Source of the DNA: an uncultured Succinivibrionaceae bacterium
GTDB lineage: Bacteria > Pseudomonadota > Gammaproteobacteria > Enterobacterales > Succinivibrionaceae
Direction: 5' to 3'
DNA: 52,309 nucleotides
NCBI GenBank assembly: GCA_949286015.1
Contig: CASEBB010000027.1
Location: 1 to 52,309 of the forward strand
Shown: positions 11,715 to 20,168 of the stretch, in pieces
Position numbering within the stretch: the first letter of the stretch is position 1
Layout of the letters: each line of letters begins with the position of its first letter
Notes under the pieces: generated by a model
The model's database searches: none
What the model was told of the DNA's origin: nothing
What the model saw: the letters and a program-made list of their open reading frames with translations, nothing else
Translations under genes and position numbers: made by a program

Positions 11715-14118
11715 GGTGAGCTCCGGTTTTGATTAAGAGTGGCGCTAAGATAAAGGCGCAGCTTAAGCCACAGACCAAGGTCACACCAAAGGAGCGAATG
11801 ACGGCGGTGTGGGAAAAAACGAGGACGCCTAAAGTGAGCAAGGTGGTCAGCATGGCCAGCGTTACCGCCAGCATGGTGGTGTCCGCTGCGGCAGCGGTCT
11901 TGGTAAAAAAGAGGGCATAGTTAAGCCCAATACCTAGGACTAAGACCAATGAGAGCAGCGAGAAAAAGGTAAACGCAAAGCCCAAAAGAGCTGAGGCACC
12001 AACCGCAAAGACTAAGGAAATGAGGGCAGGCATCAGCTCAAACAAGCCTTGCTTGAGACCTTTAGTCACGACAAAGCCCACAGTGATGACCACTACCGCC
12101 CCAAACAAAGCCCAAGATATGACCTCGCGATAGAAGGCAAAGAGCTCGTCAAAGGCTGCTTTGCGATCAATCAAGGCAATCTGGGCTGTGGTGCTGGCGT
12201 TAGCGGAGTCACTAGCGGTAGCATTGTCAGTAGCGCTAGCGATGGCGACGGTGTCGCTAGCGTTAGCGTTGGTTGTGCTGGTTGGAGCCTGCAAGGCGGC
12301 ATTGACTTGCTGCTCCAAGGCGGCACCGTCGGTGAGGTCGTGCAAGGCGATCAAGATGCCCCACATGCCATCCTGCTCTAAACACAAGAGCTCAAATCCC
12401 AACGCTAGCGGGGAGTGAAGATACTCCTCAAGGCTAAGTACGCTATCAGGATAGGCCGTTAGCTCTTGCTCTAACCCTGCTGCGTGCAGCTCGGTGGCAA
12501 GTTGCGGCAAAGCCGCATTAAGAGCAGCACTCTGCTCAAGCTGGGTTTGGGCGCTGGTAAGAGGCAGCGTCTGGTAGGAGCTAATAAGACCATCTTGCTG
12601 TGCCTTGTTTAAAACTGGGCGTACTTGCTCAAGGCCGCTGAGGACTTGTGCGGAGCTTGGGGCAAAGACACAGAGCCATTTTTGCTCAGGCGATTGGCCC
12701 GTAAGAGCAGTGATACGCTGATCGGCTGCTAAAAGCTGCTCTGGTAATTGCTGAAAGGCGGAGACATCATCTTGCGCCTGAAAACGGGTTAGTCCTATGG
12801 CTCCGAGTGCCAGCAGAATGAGGGGCAAGGCACGGCGGCGCAGACGGCGCTGCGTGTAGAAGTTAATGCTGCGTTGCAGCAACTGGCGCCCCAGTAAGGG
12901 CCGTGGCTGTAAATAGGTGGCTAAGATTGGGTGGAGGCATAAGACTGTAAGACAAGCGCCACTGAGGCCAAAGACGGCAAAGACCGCCATTTGCCTGATG
13001 CCAGGAAAAGGCGCCACGGCTAAGGCGGCATAAGAAATTAAGGTCGCACCTAAAGCCCAGAGAATGGCGGGCTGTACCTGCTGCAGGGTATCAAGAGGAG
13101 ACTTGCTTGGCGACGCGGCCAAGCGCGCGGTCAAATAGTACAGCGAATAGTCGACCGATACGCCCACAATGCTCACCGCCAAGGTCAAGGTGATGAGGTG
13201 AATCCCGCCAAAGATGGTGATAGTAGCGGCAAGAGCCGTTACGGCGCCTGTTGCTGAGGAAATGAGCACTAATGCTACCGGCAGGGGGGAGCGAAAGACC
13301 GCCATGATCAAGGCTAATACGAGGCACACCGTAATTGAGCCTAAGAGCGTGACATCATGCTGGGCTTGCTGTGCTGCTGCATGGCTATAGAAGACAGTGC
13401 CCCGTGTCAGTAAGGTCAAGCCGCGCTCTTGATATTCTTGGGTCAGATGCTGGAAAAAGTTGGCAATTTGGGCATTAGCATCTAAGGAAAAGGCGGCATG
13501 CTTAAGCTCAGCGCGGATAAAGTAATAGCTGTTGCCATGCTCATCTTGCGCTTGCAGGAAGCTGTCTTTAAGCTGTAACTTGCTGTGGTTGTTATTGAGC
13601 TGAGCAAGCTGAAAGCTGCGCACGACCAAGAAAGGATCGTTGATGATTTCGGCGGCACTGACGCCAGCAAAAGGCGAAAAGAGCTGAGCGAGCACATAGC
13701 TGTTGCGCGTACCTTGCTGCAGGGCGGTTAAGAGGTCGGTGGTGACAAAGGCATGGCGGTACTGGTATAGAGTTTGGCCATAGGAGCGCAGCAAATCTGC
13801 GCTTAACTCTCCTTGTACCTGCGCAAAATAAGAGCTGGTCTCAAGCTCATGGCTTAAGGCACGGGCCTCAGCTACGCTAACTTGAGGGCCTCCTAAGACC
13901 ACAATGACTTGGCGCTCGAGGCGCTCTAAGAGCCCTTCTTCTAAGGCTTGCGGTAAAGCTTTAACGCTGTGGTGCGGCAGCATCGAGAGCACCGAGGCGT
14001 CAAAACGGGCGCTGGGCCAGCGCCACAAGAGCAGAGCTGTAGCGATGGCCAGCACTAAGAAGTAAAGACTCAGGCGGGCGGTCTTATCAGTGAGCAAAGA
14101 GCTGCGCCTCCGACGCAC
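11704..14118 (-). CDS. apeM: MMPL/RND-type exporter of the aryl polyene cluster (ApeM-like)
   Basis: 804 residues with the layout of an MMPL/RND half-transporter pair: TM1 at about 17-32, a periplasmic loop to about 240, five further TM segments (about 250-400), a second TM and loop, then a final bundle of five TM (about 655-795). It likely moves the pigment or its lipid conjugate from the inner membrane. An Ala/Ser/Thr/Asn insertion at about residues 609-645 (coding bases about 12180-12290) is made of degenerate GCTAGCGxTAGC-like units and looks like a repeat expansion in the second periplasmic loop. The listed start is GTG 14118, overlapping the LolA-like gene by 32 bases; an in-frame TTG seven codons later is an alternative. 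Confidence 0.88.
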   Translation of the reverse strand: MRRRRSSLLTDKTARLSLYFLVLAIATALLLWRWPSARFDASVLSMLPHHSVKALPQALEEGLLERLERQVIVVLGGPQVSVAEARALSHELETSSYFAQVQGELSADLLRSYGQTLYQYRHAFVTTDLLTALQQGTRNSYVLAQLFSPFAGVSAAEIINDPFLVVRSFQLAQLNNNHSKLQLKDSFLQAQDEHGNSYYFIRAELKHAAFSLDANAQIANFFQHLTQEYQERGLTLLTRGTVFYSHAAAQQAQHDVTLLGSITVCLVLALIMAVFRSPLPVALVLISSATGAVTALAATITIFGGIHLITLTLAVSIVGVSVDYSLYYLTARLAASPSKSPLDTLQQVQPAILWALGATLISYAALAVAPFPGIRQMAVFAVFGLSGACLTVLCLHPILATYLQPRPLLGRQLLQRSINFYTQRRLRRRALPLILLALGAIGLTRFQAQDDVSAFQQLPEQLLAADQRITALTGQSPEQKWLCVFAPSSAQVLSGLEQVRPVLNKAQQDGLISSYQTLPLTSAQTQLEQSAALNAALPQLATELHAAGLEQELTAYPDSVLSLEEYLHSPLALGFELLCLEQDGMWGILIALHDLTDGAALEQQVNAALQAPTSTTNANASDTVAIASATDNATASDSANASTTAQIALIDRKAAFDELFAFYREVISWALFGAVVVITVGFVVTKGLKQGLFELMPALISLVFAVGASALLGFAFTFFSLLSLVLVLGIGLNYALFFTKTAAAADTTMLAVTLAMLTTLLTLGVLVFSHTAVIRSFGVTLVCGLSCAFILAPLLIKTGAHHES

Positions 14119-14743
14119 TTAAAGGCTTGATCGTAGGATCAAACGCCGAGAAGACAATGTGGGTACTATCCCCAGCCTTGTCATGTAAGGTCACCTGCTC
14201 CACGTAAGAGCTGCCTTGGAGCTCAATGTTGTGAAAGATCAGGTTGATAGGCTCGTGGTTGGGCGTTAAAGTCAGTTGCCATGACTGCGCAGTGCCGCTC
14301 AACTCTAAGGTAAAGTATTGCTCTAAGGCGCTGAGGTCACCGGCAAAGAGGGACTTGAGCATGTGGGCAAAGGACGCCAGCTGCGGATTATTACTGGAGC
14401 TTAAGGCTTTTAATCCTGAACCGTCGTCCACGAGGATGCCGCGCTCATCGATCACCACGTTCTGGACAAAGGGCGTGTTTTGGCGCCACAAAATGCCATG
14501 ATCACGACTGATAAGCAGAGTGCCCGAGGCCTTTAAGGTACGGCTAAAGCCAGTCATCGTGCGCTCTTGCGCAAAGTGCGCACGCAACTCTTGGGGCGTG
14601 GAGAGATGGGCGGTGAGCTGGGTTAAATTGAGCGCAGCCTCAGCGCTGGCACTACTTACAAGGCAGAGGCTCACAAGCAAGGCGCACAGCGCGGAACGCA
14701 GCAAGGAAAACGGCACAGCAAGGAGGAGTAGGAGGTAATGCAT
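14087..14743 (-). CDS. apeL: LolA-like periplasmic carrier of the aryl polyene cluster (ApeL-like)
   Basis: 218 residues with a long hydrophobic signal peptide ending near SSASAEA (residues 31-37). The mature part has the LolA-like start (LTAHLSTPQELRAHFAQERT) and the GILWRQNTPF stretch typical of outer-membrane lipoprotein carrier domains. It probably shuttles a lipidated product across the periplasm together with the MMPL protein encoded next. Its ATG overlaps the stop of the thioesterase gene by one base (TAATG), with GGAGGT just upstream, so translation is tightly coupled. Confidence 0.86.
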   Translation of the reverse strand: MHYLLLLLAVPFSLLRSALCALLVSLCLVSSASAEAALNLTQLTAHLSTPQELRAHFAQERTMTGFSRTLKASGTLLISRDHGILWRQNTPFVQNVVIDERGILVDDGSGLKALSSSNNPQLASFAHMLKSLFAGDLSALEQYFTLELSGTAQSWQLTLTPNHEPINLIFHNIELQGSSYVEQVTLHDKAGDSTHIVFSAFDPTIKPLSASEAQLFAH

Positions 14744-15183
14744 TAGTGGTTTACCTGCGGGGCAAGATGCTGCGCGATGCGCTCTTTGAGGAAGTCGGGG
14801 AGAGTAAAGAGCAATTCGTTGGTGTTTAGGTCGATGGCGGCATGCTGGGTGTAGCCCGTGGTCATGGTGGAGCCGTTGCGATCTTTGATCTCAAAGTCAA
14901 AGCGCAGGTAGTTCTCGTACTCGCTGATGGCAGCGTAGATCTTGATGGGCTCTTGAAAGGTCAGCATCTTGCGATAGCGGCAAAAGCTTTTGATCACAGG
15001 CAGGCCTACATGGTGCTCGTGCGCGAGCGAGACAATGCTAAGGTCAAGGCGTGCTAACAGCTGATCGCGCGCAAACTCGAAGTACTTAAAGTAGTTGCCA
15101 TGCCAGACGATACCGGCCATGTCGTTATCGTGGAAGGGGATCGTATAGTCCACGCAGGTGAGAAGAAGCTTGGTCTTAGCCAT
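14743..15183 (-). CDS. apeK: 4HBT-family acyl-ACP/CoA thioesterase (ApeK-like)
   Basis: 146 residues. The 4-hydroxybenzoyl-CoA thioesterase signature is clear near the N-terminus: FHDNDMAGIVWHGNYFKYFE, with the catalytic Asp in DNDMAG. It may release polyene or aryl intermediates from ACP or CoA, or edit stalled chains. ATG 15183 is chosen because the hotdog fold begins right after it. The frame is open for 43 more codons upstream, but those lie inside the glycosyltransferase gene and show no conserved character. It overlaps that gene by 8 bases. Confidence 0.88.
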   Translation of the reverse strand: MAKTKLLLTCVDYTIPFHDNDMAGIVWHGNYFKYFEFARDQLLARLDLSIVSLAHEHHVGLPVIKSFCRYRKMLTFQEPIKIYAAISEYENYLRFDFEIKDRNGSTMTTGYTQHAAIDLNTNELLFTLPDFLKERIAQHLAPQVNH

Positions 15184-16924
15184 TGGTGGTGTTCCCTTGC
15201 TGCCAAAAGTCAAAGAAGTTAAACCAATCGTAAGGATGGGTAAGGGCGTGCTGCTCGAGCAGGTGCGCAAAGTCTTGAGCGAGGGCTTGGATAAAGACTT
15301 GACGCTCAGCACGGGCTACCTTGACCTCAGAGCGCAGTTCGTGAGCGTAGATCACGCGCTGTTTGCCCTCACGCAAGGCAAACATGGCCATGACGGGACA
15401 TTTGAGCAAGGTGGCAAGGATAAAGGGCCCTTGGGCCAAGGGGGCCTTTTGTCCCAGAAAATCGACCTCAAGGACGCGGTGGGTAGCGGAGTTTGCTTGA
15501 GGCACGGCCAAGCGGTCGGCGGCTATAGCGATGAGTTCGCCACGCTCTAAGCGCTCCTTGAGGTCGATCATCAGCTCCGGCCCAAAGTCCTTGAGCGCAA
15601 TCAAGTTGAGCGTACTGTTGGGAGCAAAGGCCTGCATGATGGCCGTAAAGCGCTGGGCGTTTTCATGGAAGACCAAGGCGGTCACAGGGCGAATCTTGCC
15701 TGTGGCTACCAAGGCGCGGCACAGCTCGATGTCGCCTAAATGCGAGACGAGGAGCAAGCGCCCTTGATCTTGAGGAAAGGACAGCACCTGCTCAGTTCTG
15801 GGGGCAAAGACCGCTTCGTGGCCGAGCTTGATATCGCCTTGCCATGAGGCGACCTTATCAAGCAGGGTGAGGCCAAAGTTGTAAAAATGCTTAAAGACCG
15901 AAGGATCACGAAAGTCGGTCATGCCTAAGGCGCGGCGGCGCTTACGCACTAAGCTTAAGAATTGAGCTGAGGCCGCGCGCTGGGACTTGGCGGTACAGTA
16001 AAAGACGGCAATCACGGGATAGAGCAAGAGAGTAAAGGCCCACATGCCGAGGAGCTTGTAAACCCAGATCATGATGCGCATACCCCAAAGGCCGAGGCGC
16101 TCAGGCTCTTGTGCCCAGTGGGCGCCAGCTGCCCCCTGCTGCTGCGCAGCAGTCGCTACGCTCGGCAGCTGCTGCGCGGCAGCTGCGCCCTGCGCGGTGC
16201 GCTTAAAGGGCGAGGTGAGCAGGCGCCACAGCCCCGTGGCCACAAGCCGAGTGTGCATCAAGGAGATCTTGACGTTGTCCTGAAATAGGCGAAAGTTGGA
16301 GTGACCATCTTGGGGGTAGATAACTTTCACTGGGACAAAGCGTACTGGATGGCCCTGCCAATAAAGGCGCACCATGACCTCGGTGTCATAGTCCATATAA
16401 TGCCCGCTCAGGCGTGACTGCGTGAGGCTATCTGGCAGGGGGTAGATGCGCATGCCACACATACTGTCCTTGATGTCAAAGGACATGGTCTCCACCCAGA
16501 CCCAAAAGTGGGTGATATAGCGGCCCAGCAAGCGCCCTGTAGGGATAGAGTCATCGTATTGCGGGAGGCCGGAGATCAGGGCTTGTGGTTCTTGGGCAGA
16601 GAGCTTGAGCATCTGCGGCAGAGCGGTAATATCATGCTGGCCGTCTGCATCAATTTGAATGACGTGGCTCAAACCAAGCTCTTGGGCTTTAGTCATACCC
16701 GTAACCATGGCGACGCCCTTGCCGCGATTGGTCTCATGGCGCAGGAGCGTCACTTGGGGATAAGGTGCAATAGCCTGCGCAATCAAATCTTGCTCGGCTG
16801 CATCATTGCCATCATCGACCACGATGAGAGGAAAGCCAAAGGGAGCAAGTTGCGCCAGTACCGTATCGAGCACGGTGCCGTGGCGATAGCAGGGGATGAT
16901 AAAGCCGTAAGATAGAGTGTTCAT
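15176..16924 (-). CDS. apeJ: Fused family 2 glycosyltransferase and LpxL-like acyltransferase (ApeJ-like)
   Basis: 582 residues with two domains. Residues 1-225 are a GT-A family 2 glycosyltransferase: YGFIIPCYRHG, the VVDDGNDA acidic strand, ETNRGKGVAM, and the DADGQHD metal-binding motif. Residues about 290-575 are a lysophospholipid acyltransferase of the LpxL/HtrB type with the HxxxxE-type motif SHLGDIELCRAL near 390, plus a preceding TM segment (about 275-300). This fusion is the usual form in aryl polyene clusters and probably builds the lipid/sugar anchor. Between the domains an Ala/Gln-rich insert (about residues 240-270) is encoded by CAGCTGCTGCGCGGCAGC-like repeats. AGGA stands 6 bases before the ATG. 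Confidence 0.88.
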   Translation of the reverse strand: MNTLSYGFIIPCYRHGTVLDTVLAQLAPFGFPLIVVDDGNDAAEQDLIAQAIAPYPQVTLLRHETNRGKGVAMVTGMTKAQELGLSHVIQIDADGQHDITALPQMLKLSAQEPQALISGLPQYDDSIPTGRLLGRYITHFWVWVETMSFDIKDSMCGMRIYPLPDSLTQSRLSGHYMDYDTEVMVRLYWQGHPVRFVPVKVIYPQDGHSNFRLFQDNVKISLMHTRLVATGLWRLLTSPFKRTAQGAAAAQQLPSVATAAQQQGAAGAHWAQEPERLGLWGMRIMIWVYKLLGMWAFTLLLYPVIAVFYCTAKSQRAASAQFLSLVRKRRRALGMTDFRDPSVFKHFYNFGLTLLDKVASWQGDIKLGHEAVFAPRTEQVLSFPQDQGRLLLVSHLGDIELCRALVATGKIRPVTALVFHENAQRFTAIMQAFAPNSTLNLIALKDFGPELMIDLKERLERGELIAIAADRLAVPQANSATHRVLEVDFLGQKAPLAQGPFILATLLKCPVMAMFALREGKQRVIYAHELRSEVKVARAERQVFIQALAQDFAHLLEQHALTHPYDWFNFFDFWQQGNTTNG

Positions 16925-16938
16925 GAGCCATCCTGACC

Positions 16939-17316
16939 TCAGGCCTGCTCTAAGGTGATATGGCCACTTGAGGCAATGATTTCAGTGTGAGCGTGCAGCA
17001 CGTAGTAGGTGAAACTAAGCTTGGTGCCGACGCGCTTGAGCTCTAAGCGCACCTGATCGTGGGGGCGGAGCACATTTGTAAACTTCATGGCCGGAGCGCC
17101 AACAAATTGCAGCTGTGGCTCCAGCTCATGGACGCAGTCCATTAAGAGCTTCAGCTGCGCGACTGCGGGGAGGATAGGGAGCTTAGGGAAGTGGCCCTGA
17201 AAGTAGAGCAGGTTGGGATCTAAGCTAAAGTGAAATGTCGCTTGCCCCGCATCTTGCCAATGGGTGCGCTCGACGGTAAAAGCAACTGTGTGGTGCATAG
17301 GAATGAGTGATCCCAT
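16939..17316 (-). CDS. apeI: Small hotdog 3-hydroxyacyl-ACP dehydratase (ApeI-like)
   Basis: 125 residues of FabZ-like hotdog fold. The YFQGHFPKLPILPAVAQLKL stretch (about residues 38-57) corresponds to the FabA/FabZ GHFPxxPxxPG segment with the catalytic His. It is expected to form the dehydratase pair with the ApeP-like protein encoded downstream, giving trans double bonds at each round. Start ATG 17316; an in-frame ATG at 17298 is also possible and neither has a clear ribosome-binding site. A 232-bp gap upstream, containing a 22-bp tandem repeat, separates it from the ligase gene. Confidence 0.86.
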   Translation of the reverse strand: MGSLIPMHHTVAFTVERTHWQDAGQATFHFSLDPNLLYFQGHFPKLPILPAVAQLKLLMDCVHELEPQLQFVGAPAMKFTNVLRPHDQVRLELKRVGTKLSFTYYVLHAHTEIIASSGHITLEQA

Positions 17317-17508
17317 AATGGGTGGAGTTTGCAGGAGCGCGGATGTAGAGCGCGCAGGGGCAGCACCAACATCAAGATAAAAGGTCAGATGAGCCCAAGC
17401 CTATCTGGAGCCTATCTGGAGATAGGGGCGTGCTTGCCCAAAATGTCATCGCTTATTAAGTCAGTAGCTCCATAGTGCCTTCACTGTGGTTGTGCGTAAG
17501 CCTTTTAT

Positions 17509-17574
17509 GAGGTGCGTGCCATAAGCTCATTACGTGTGCGCAAAGATCTCATGGCGTGTGAGCAAAGAGCTCAT
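17509..17574 (-). repeat. 22-bp degenerate tandem repeat, three units, across the end of the ligase gene
   Basis: Three successive 22-bp units end in CTCAT on the + strand: 17509-17530, 17531-17552 and 17553-17574. Units two and three share GTGTGxGCAAAGAxCTCAT; unit one is more diverged. Unit three encodes the last residues of the ligase and unit two begins with its TGA stop, so the duplication extended past the gene end. Confidence 0.8.
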
Positions 17575-19603
17575 TGAGAGCGCGCAGATCGCGTTTGCCC
17601 ATGGCATTTTCAGGGATAGCTGCGACCTTAAGCAGGATGCGCGGTAGTGCATGGGGCTCGAGCACTTGAGCCAGCTCACGGCGAAAGCACAAGTATGGCG
17701 CGCCCGTGATGAGTCCTTGGGAGCCATCAGTTACCACCACCGCTGCGGCGACAAACTCACGCTCGTGACGTGTCACCACCGTAGCCGCTGCGGCCTTAAC
17801 TTCAGGGAGCGTCATTAGGGCTGCTTCGATGGCCGTAAGAGAGATGCGTTTTTCTGCGATTTTGACGATACGGTCGCGGCGCCCTAAGAGCTTGAGGGTC
17901 TTAGCAGGGCCAAGCTCGACGCGATCATCAAGACTTAAGGTTGTAGCCACATGCGCGGAGTGCACCGTGACTTGCTCCGAGGTAACTTCCATGGAGACAT
18001 CAGGGAAGAGGGTAAAGGGCAAGTCATCACTTAAGGCTTGGCGCCATGCCATGACGCCCGCTTCGGTACTGCCATAAATCTCAGTGGGGGTGACGCCACA
18101 CCATGAGCTAAGACGCATGCGGTACTTACTAGAGAGTGGGCCACCAGCTAAGATAATGGCGTTGAGCTTGGGGCTTGGCAGCTTAAAGTCAAGGCGCTTG
18201 AGAAAAGCAGGTGAGGAGAGCAAGACATAGGCGTGCGGTGGCAGCGCTGCTAACTCCTCGCTATAGTGAATTTGAGGCAAATACAGCGGCGTTTGGGTGC
18301 TCCATGGTAAAAACACGCTAAAGGTTAGGCCGTACATATGGTAGGGAAAGACGGTGGAGATAAGCGTGGCGCCGTGGAGCTTCTTGCCAAAAAACTCCGC
18401 TAGCACTTGCGCCTCAGCTTCCATTTCACCTACTGTTTTGAGTACACACTTGGGGGTACCCGTACTGCCTGAGGTATAGAGCTCAAAGGTGTCCTCGGGG
18501 GCAATGTCCTGTAGCGCAGGCACCACTTGCTCCGCTTGTGCCTCTGGCGCTGCTTGTAGCCCCAGCGCCTCTGACACCTCTTGCTCCTTTTGCCGCTCTG
18601 GCTCCTTTTGCAGCGCTGCGGCCTGAGAGGCAAGCTCTAAGGTGGTGAGAGCGCAGCACTTAAGCTGAGAGGTAGTGAGTGCAGGCAAGTCGGTGAGCAC
18701 AAGATCAAAGAGCTCTTGTTGCTGCAATAGCAAGCTTTCATTGTGATGTCCTAGGATCACGGGGCGGCACTTGAGGCTTAAAACCGCGATAAAGGCCAGC
18801 GCAAAGAGATAAGGACAGTCAATCACTAAAGCCACGCGCTGAGCTTGCTGTGCCGCGAGCACCTGTCTCAGGTAAGCGATGCTGGATAAGGCATCGTGAG
18901 TGGTGAAGGTGCGCTCGTGATTGTAGGCAATGACGCGCTGCTCCTTAAGCCATGTGGCAAGGGCGCTTTGCTGCTGGTTCTGAGCTGCTTGGCCGCGCTC
19001 TTTGGCTTGCAGACGGCGGCGCAGTAGGTATTCAACACCAAACATCAGCCCCATGGCTCCATATGAAAGAAGGCCGTTCCACCACGTCCATATTTGGAGA
19101 TCGCCTAAAAGTGCCGTGAGCATCGCGATAGTGCCATTGCCGATAAAAAAGAGGCACCACGCTTGGGTAACCCTGCGGGTATAGAGGACAGCTCGCGCAC
19201 TTAAGTGGGGATCTTGGAGCCGCGCGAGGCGCTCGACCAGACTGTGCTCACTTTTAAGTGACGCGGCAAAGACCACCAGCAGGGTGAGGTTGACGGCCAC
19301 AGGGTAATAGAGCATAAAGCCGATGGTGCTAAAGCCTATGGATAAGAGGCTAAGCACCACGGCTAAGGCGGCGATAGCAAGACCGGCCCGCACGAGAGAG
19401 GGAGGTCGCTGACGCTCTCCTTGAGAGGGCAGACGCCTGTGAGCACGCCAGATCAACACGACGCGTCCACCCATGATCAGAGCGATGAGCGGCAGCACAT
19501 AGCCTAAGAGATCGGCGGTGTAAGAGACAAAGATGATAAGCGGCCACAGCGCGGTCACGAGCGTGGTGACCAGCGCAGAGATGACCTTGAGGGTACGGCC
19601 CAT
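17549..19603 (-). CDS. apeH: Fused membrane protein (COG4648-like, ApeG) and AMP-dependent ligase (ApeH)
   Basis: 684 residues. Residues 1-205 have about five to six TM segments and match the small COG4648-type membrane protein that lies next to the ligase in aryl polyene clusters. Residues about 215-684 are an adenylate-forming ligase: P-loop LYTSGSTGTPK (about 375-386), EIYGSTEAG, DDRVEL, GRRDRIVKIAEKRISL, and the C-terminal catalytic lysine in NAMGKRDL. It should activate the aryl starter acid (for example 4-hydroxybenzoate) and load it on ACP. The join of the two proteins in one chain is unusual and would anchor the ligase at the membrane. An Ala/Glu/Gln-rich insert sits just before the P-loop (about 335-370). 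ATG 19603 follows the ACP gene by 11 bp. Confidence 0.88.
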   Translation of the reverse strand: MGRTLKVISALVTTLVTALWPLIIFVSYTADLLGYVLPLIALIMGGRVVLIWRAHRRLPSQGERQRPPSLVRAGLAIAALAVVLSLLSIGFSTIGFMLYYPVAVNLTLLVVFAASLKSEHSLVERLARLQDPHLSARAVLYTRRVTQAWCLFFIGNGTIAMLTALLGDLQIWTWWNGLLSYGAMGLMFGVEYLLRRRLQAKERGQAAQNQQQSALATWLKEQRVIAYNHERTFTTHDALSSIAYLRQVLAAQQAQRVALVIDCPYLFALAFIAVLSLKCRPVILGHHNESLLLQQQELFDLVLTDLPALTTSQLKCCALTTLELASQAAALQKEPERQKEQEVSEALGLQAAPEAQAEQVVPALQDIAPEDTFELYTSGSTGTPKCVLKTVGEMEAEAQVLAEFFGKKLHGATLISTVFPYHMYGLTFSVFLPWSTQTPLYLPQIHYSEELAALPPHAYVLLSSPAFLKRLDFKLPSPKLNAIILAGGPLSSKYRMRLSSWCGVTPTEIYGSTEAGVMAWRQALSDDLPFTLFPDVSMEVTSEQVTVHSAHVATTLSLDDRVELGPAKTLKLLGRRDRIVKIAEKRISLTAIEAALMTLPEVKAAAATVVTRHEREFVAAAVVVTDGSQGLITGAPYLCFRRELAQVLEPHALPRILLKVAAIPENAMGKRDLRALNELFAHTP

Positions 19604-19614
19604 TGACTTAGGAC

Positions 19615-19860
19615 TTAGTCGTGGGTGATCTTAAAGACCACTTCGACCACATCATTGATGGTACGCACGGTCTTAAACTGCTCGGGCGAGAACTTTTTGC
19701 CGGTCTTCTTTTGCAGATAGACCACCATATCGATGGCGTCGATGCTGTCTAAATCAAGATCGGTAAAGAGGTTGGCCTCTAGGGTAACTTGCTCGGGCTC
19801 AAGCTCGAACTGATTGACCAGCATGGTCTTGATTTCGGCAAAAATCTCATCCTTTTCCAT
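19615..19860 (-). CDS. apeF: Acyl carrier protein (ApeF-like)
   Basis: 81-residue ACP carrying the growing polyene. The phosphopantetheine site is the Ser in LDLDSIDAIDMVVYL, near residue 37. ATG 19860 gives normal ACP length and starts at MEKDEIFAEI. A longer reading from ATG 19917 overlaps the upstream ACP stop (ATGA) and would add 19 residues without ACP character, yet that overlap could still be used for coupled translation. Confidence 0.9.
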   Translation of the reverse strand: MEKDEIFAEIKTMLVNQFELEPEQVTLEANLFTDLDLDSIDAIDMVVYLQKKTGKKFSPEQFKTVRTINDVVEVVFKITHD

Positions 19861-19913
19861 ACAAATCTCGGACTGATGACAGGTGGAGCTAAGGGTTGGA
19901 GGCAATGATGGCA

Positions 19914-20168
19914 TCATTGCAGAGAGCGAATGAAGTCAGCTAAGGTCTGTACTGAGTAGAAGTGGGCGCGCAGCTGTTCGTTTTCCGCTGAGAGCGTGAC
20001 GCCGAAAGTGTTCTTGACGGCAAGGCCGAGCTCTAAAGCATCGATCGAATCAAGGCCCACACCATCAGGGCTAAACAAGCCGGCATCGGTAGGGATATCG
20101 GCGGTGGTCATGCCCTCAAGGTTCAAGGTGTCAATGATCAGCTGTTTGATTTGCTCCTCAAGTTCCAT
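19914..20168 (-). CDS. apeE: Acyl carrier protein (ApeE-like)
   Basis: 84-residue ACP. The attachment Ser lies in GVGLDSIDALELGL, near residue 41, and the acidic helix II follows. The two ACPs of this operon differ in sequence, in line with the two-carrier design of aryl polyene synthases, in which one may hold the starter and the other the extending chain (that division is from family knowledge). ATG 20168 overlaps the end of the acyltransferase gene by 11 bases. Confidence 0.92.
   Translation of the reverse strand: MELEEQIKQLIIDTLNLEGMTTADIPTDAGLFSPDGVGLDSIDALELGLAVKNTFGVTLSAENEQLRAHFYSVQTLADFIRSLQ

Noticed and set aside
12182..12418. Plus-strand frames opposite the exporter gene
   Set aside because: They are antisense to the Ala/Ser repeat insertion and have no supporting signals.
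15184..15312. 43-codon extension of the thioesterase gene
   Set aside because: It lies inside the GT/AT gene in another frame, and the hotdog fold begins at ATG 15183.
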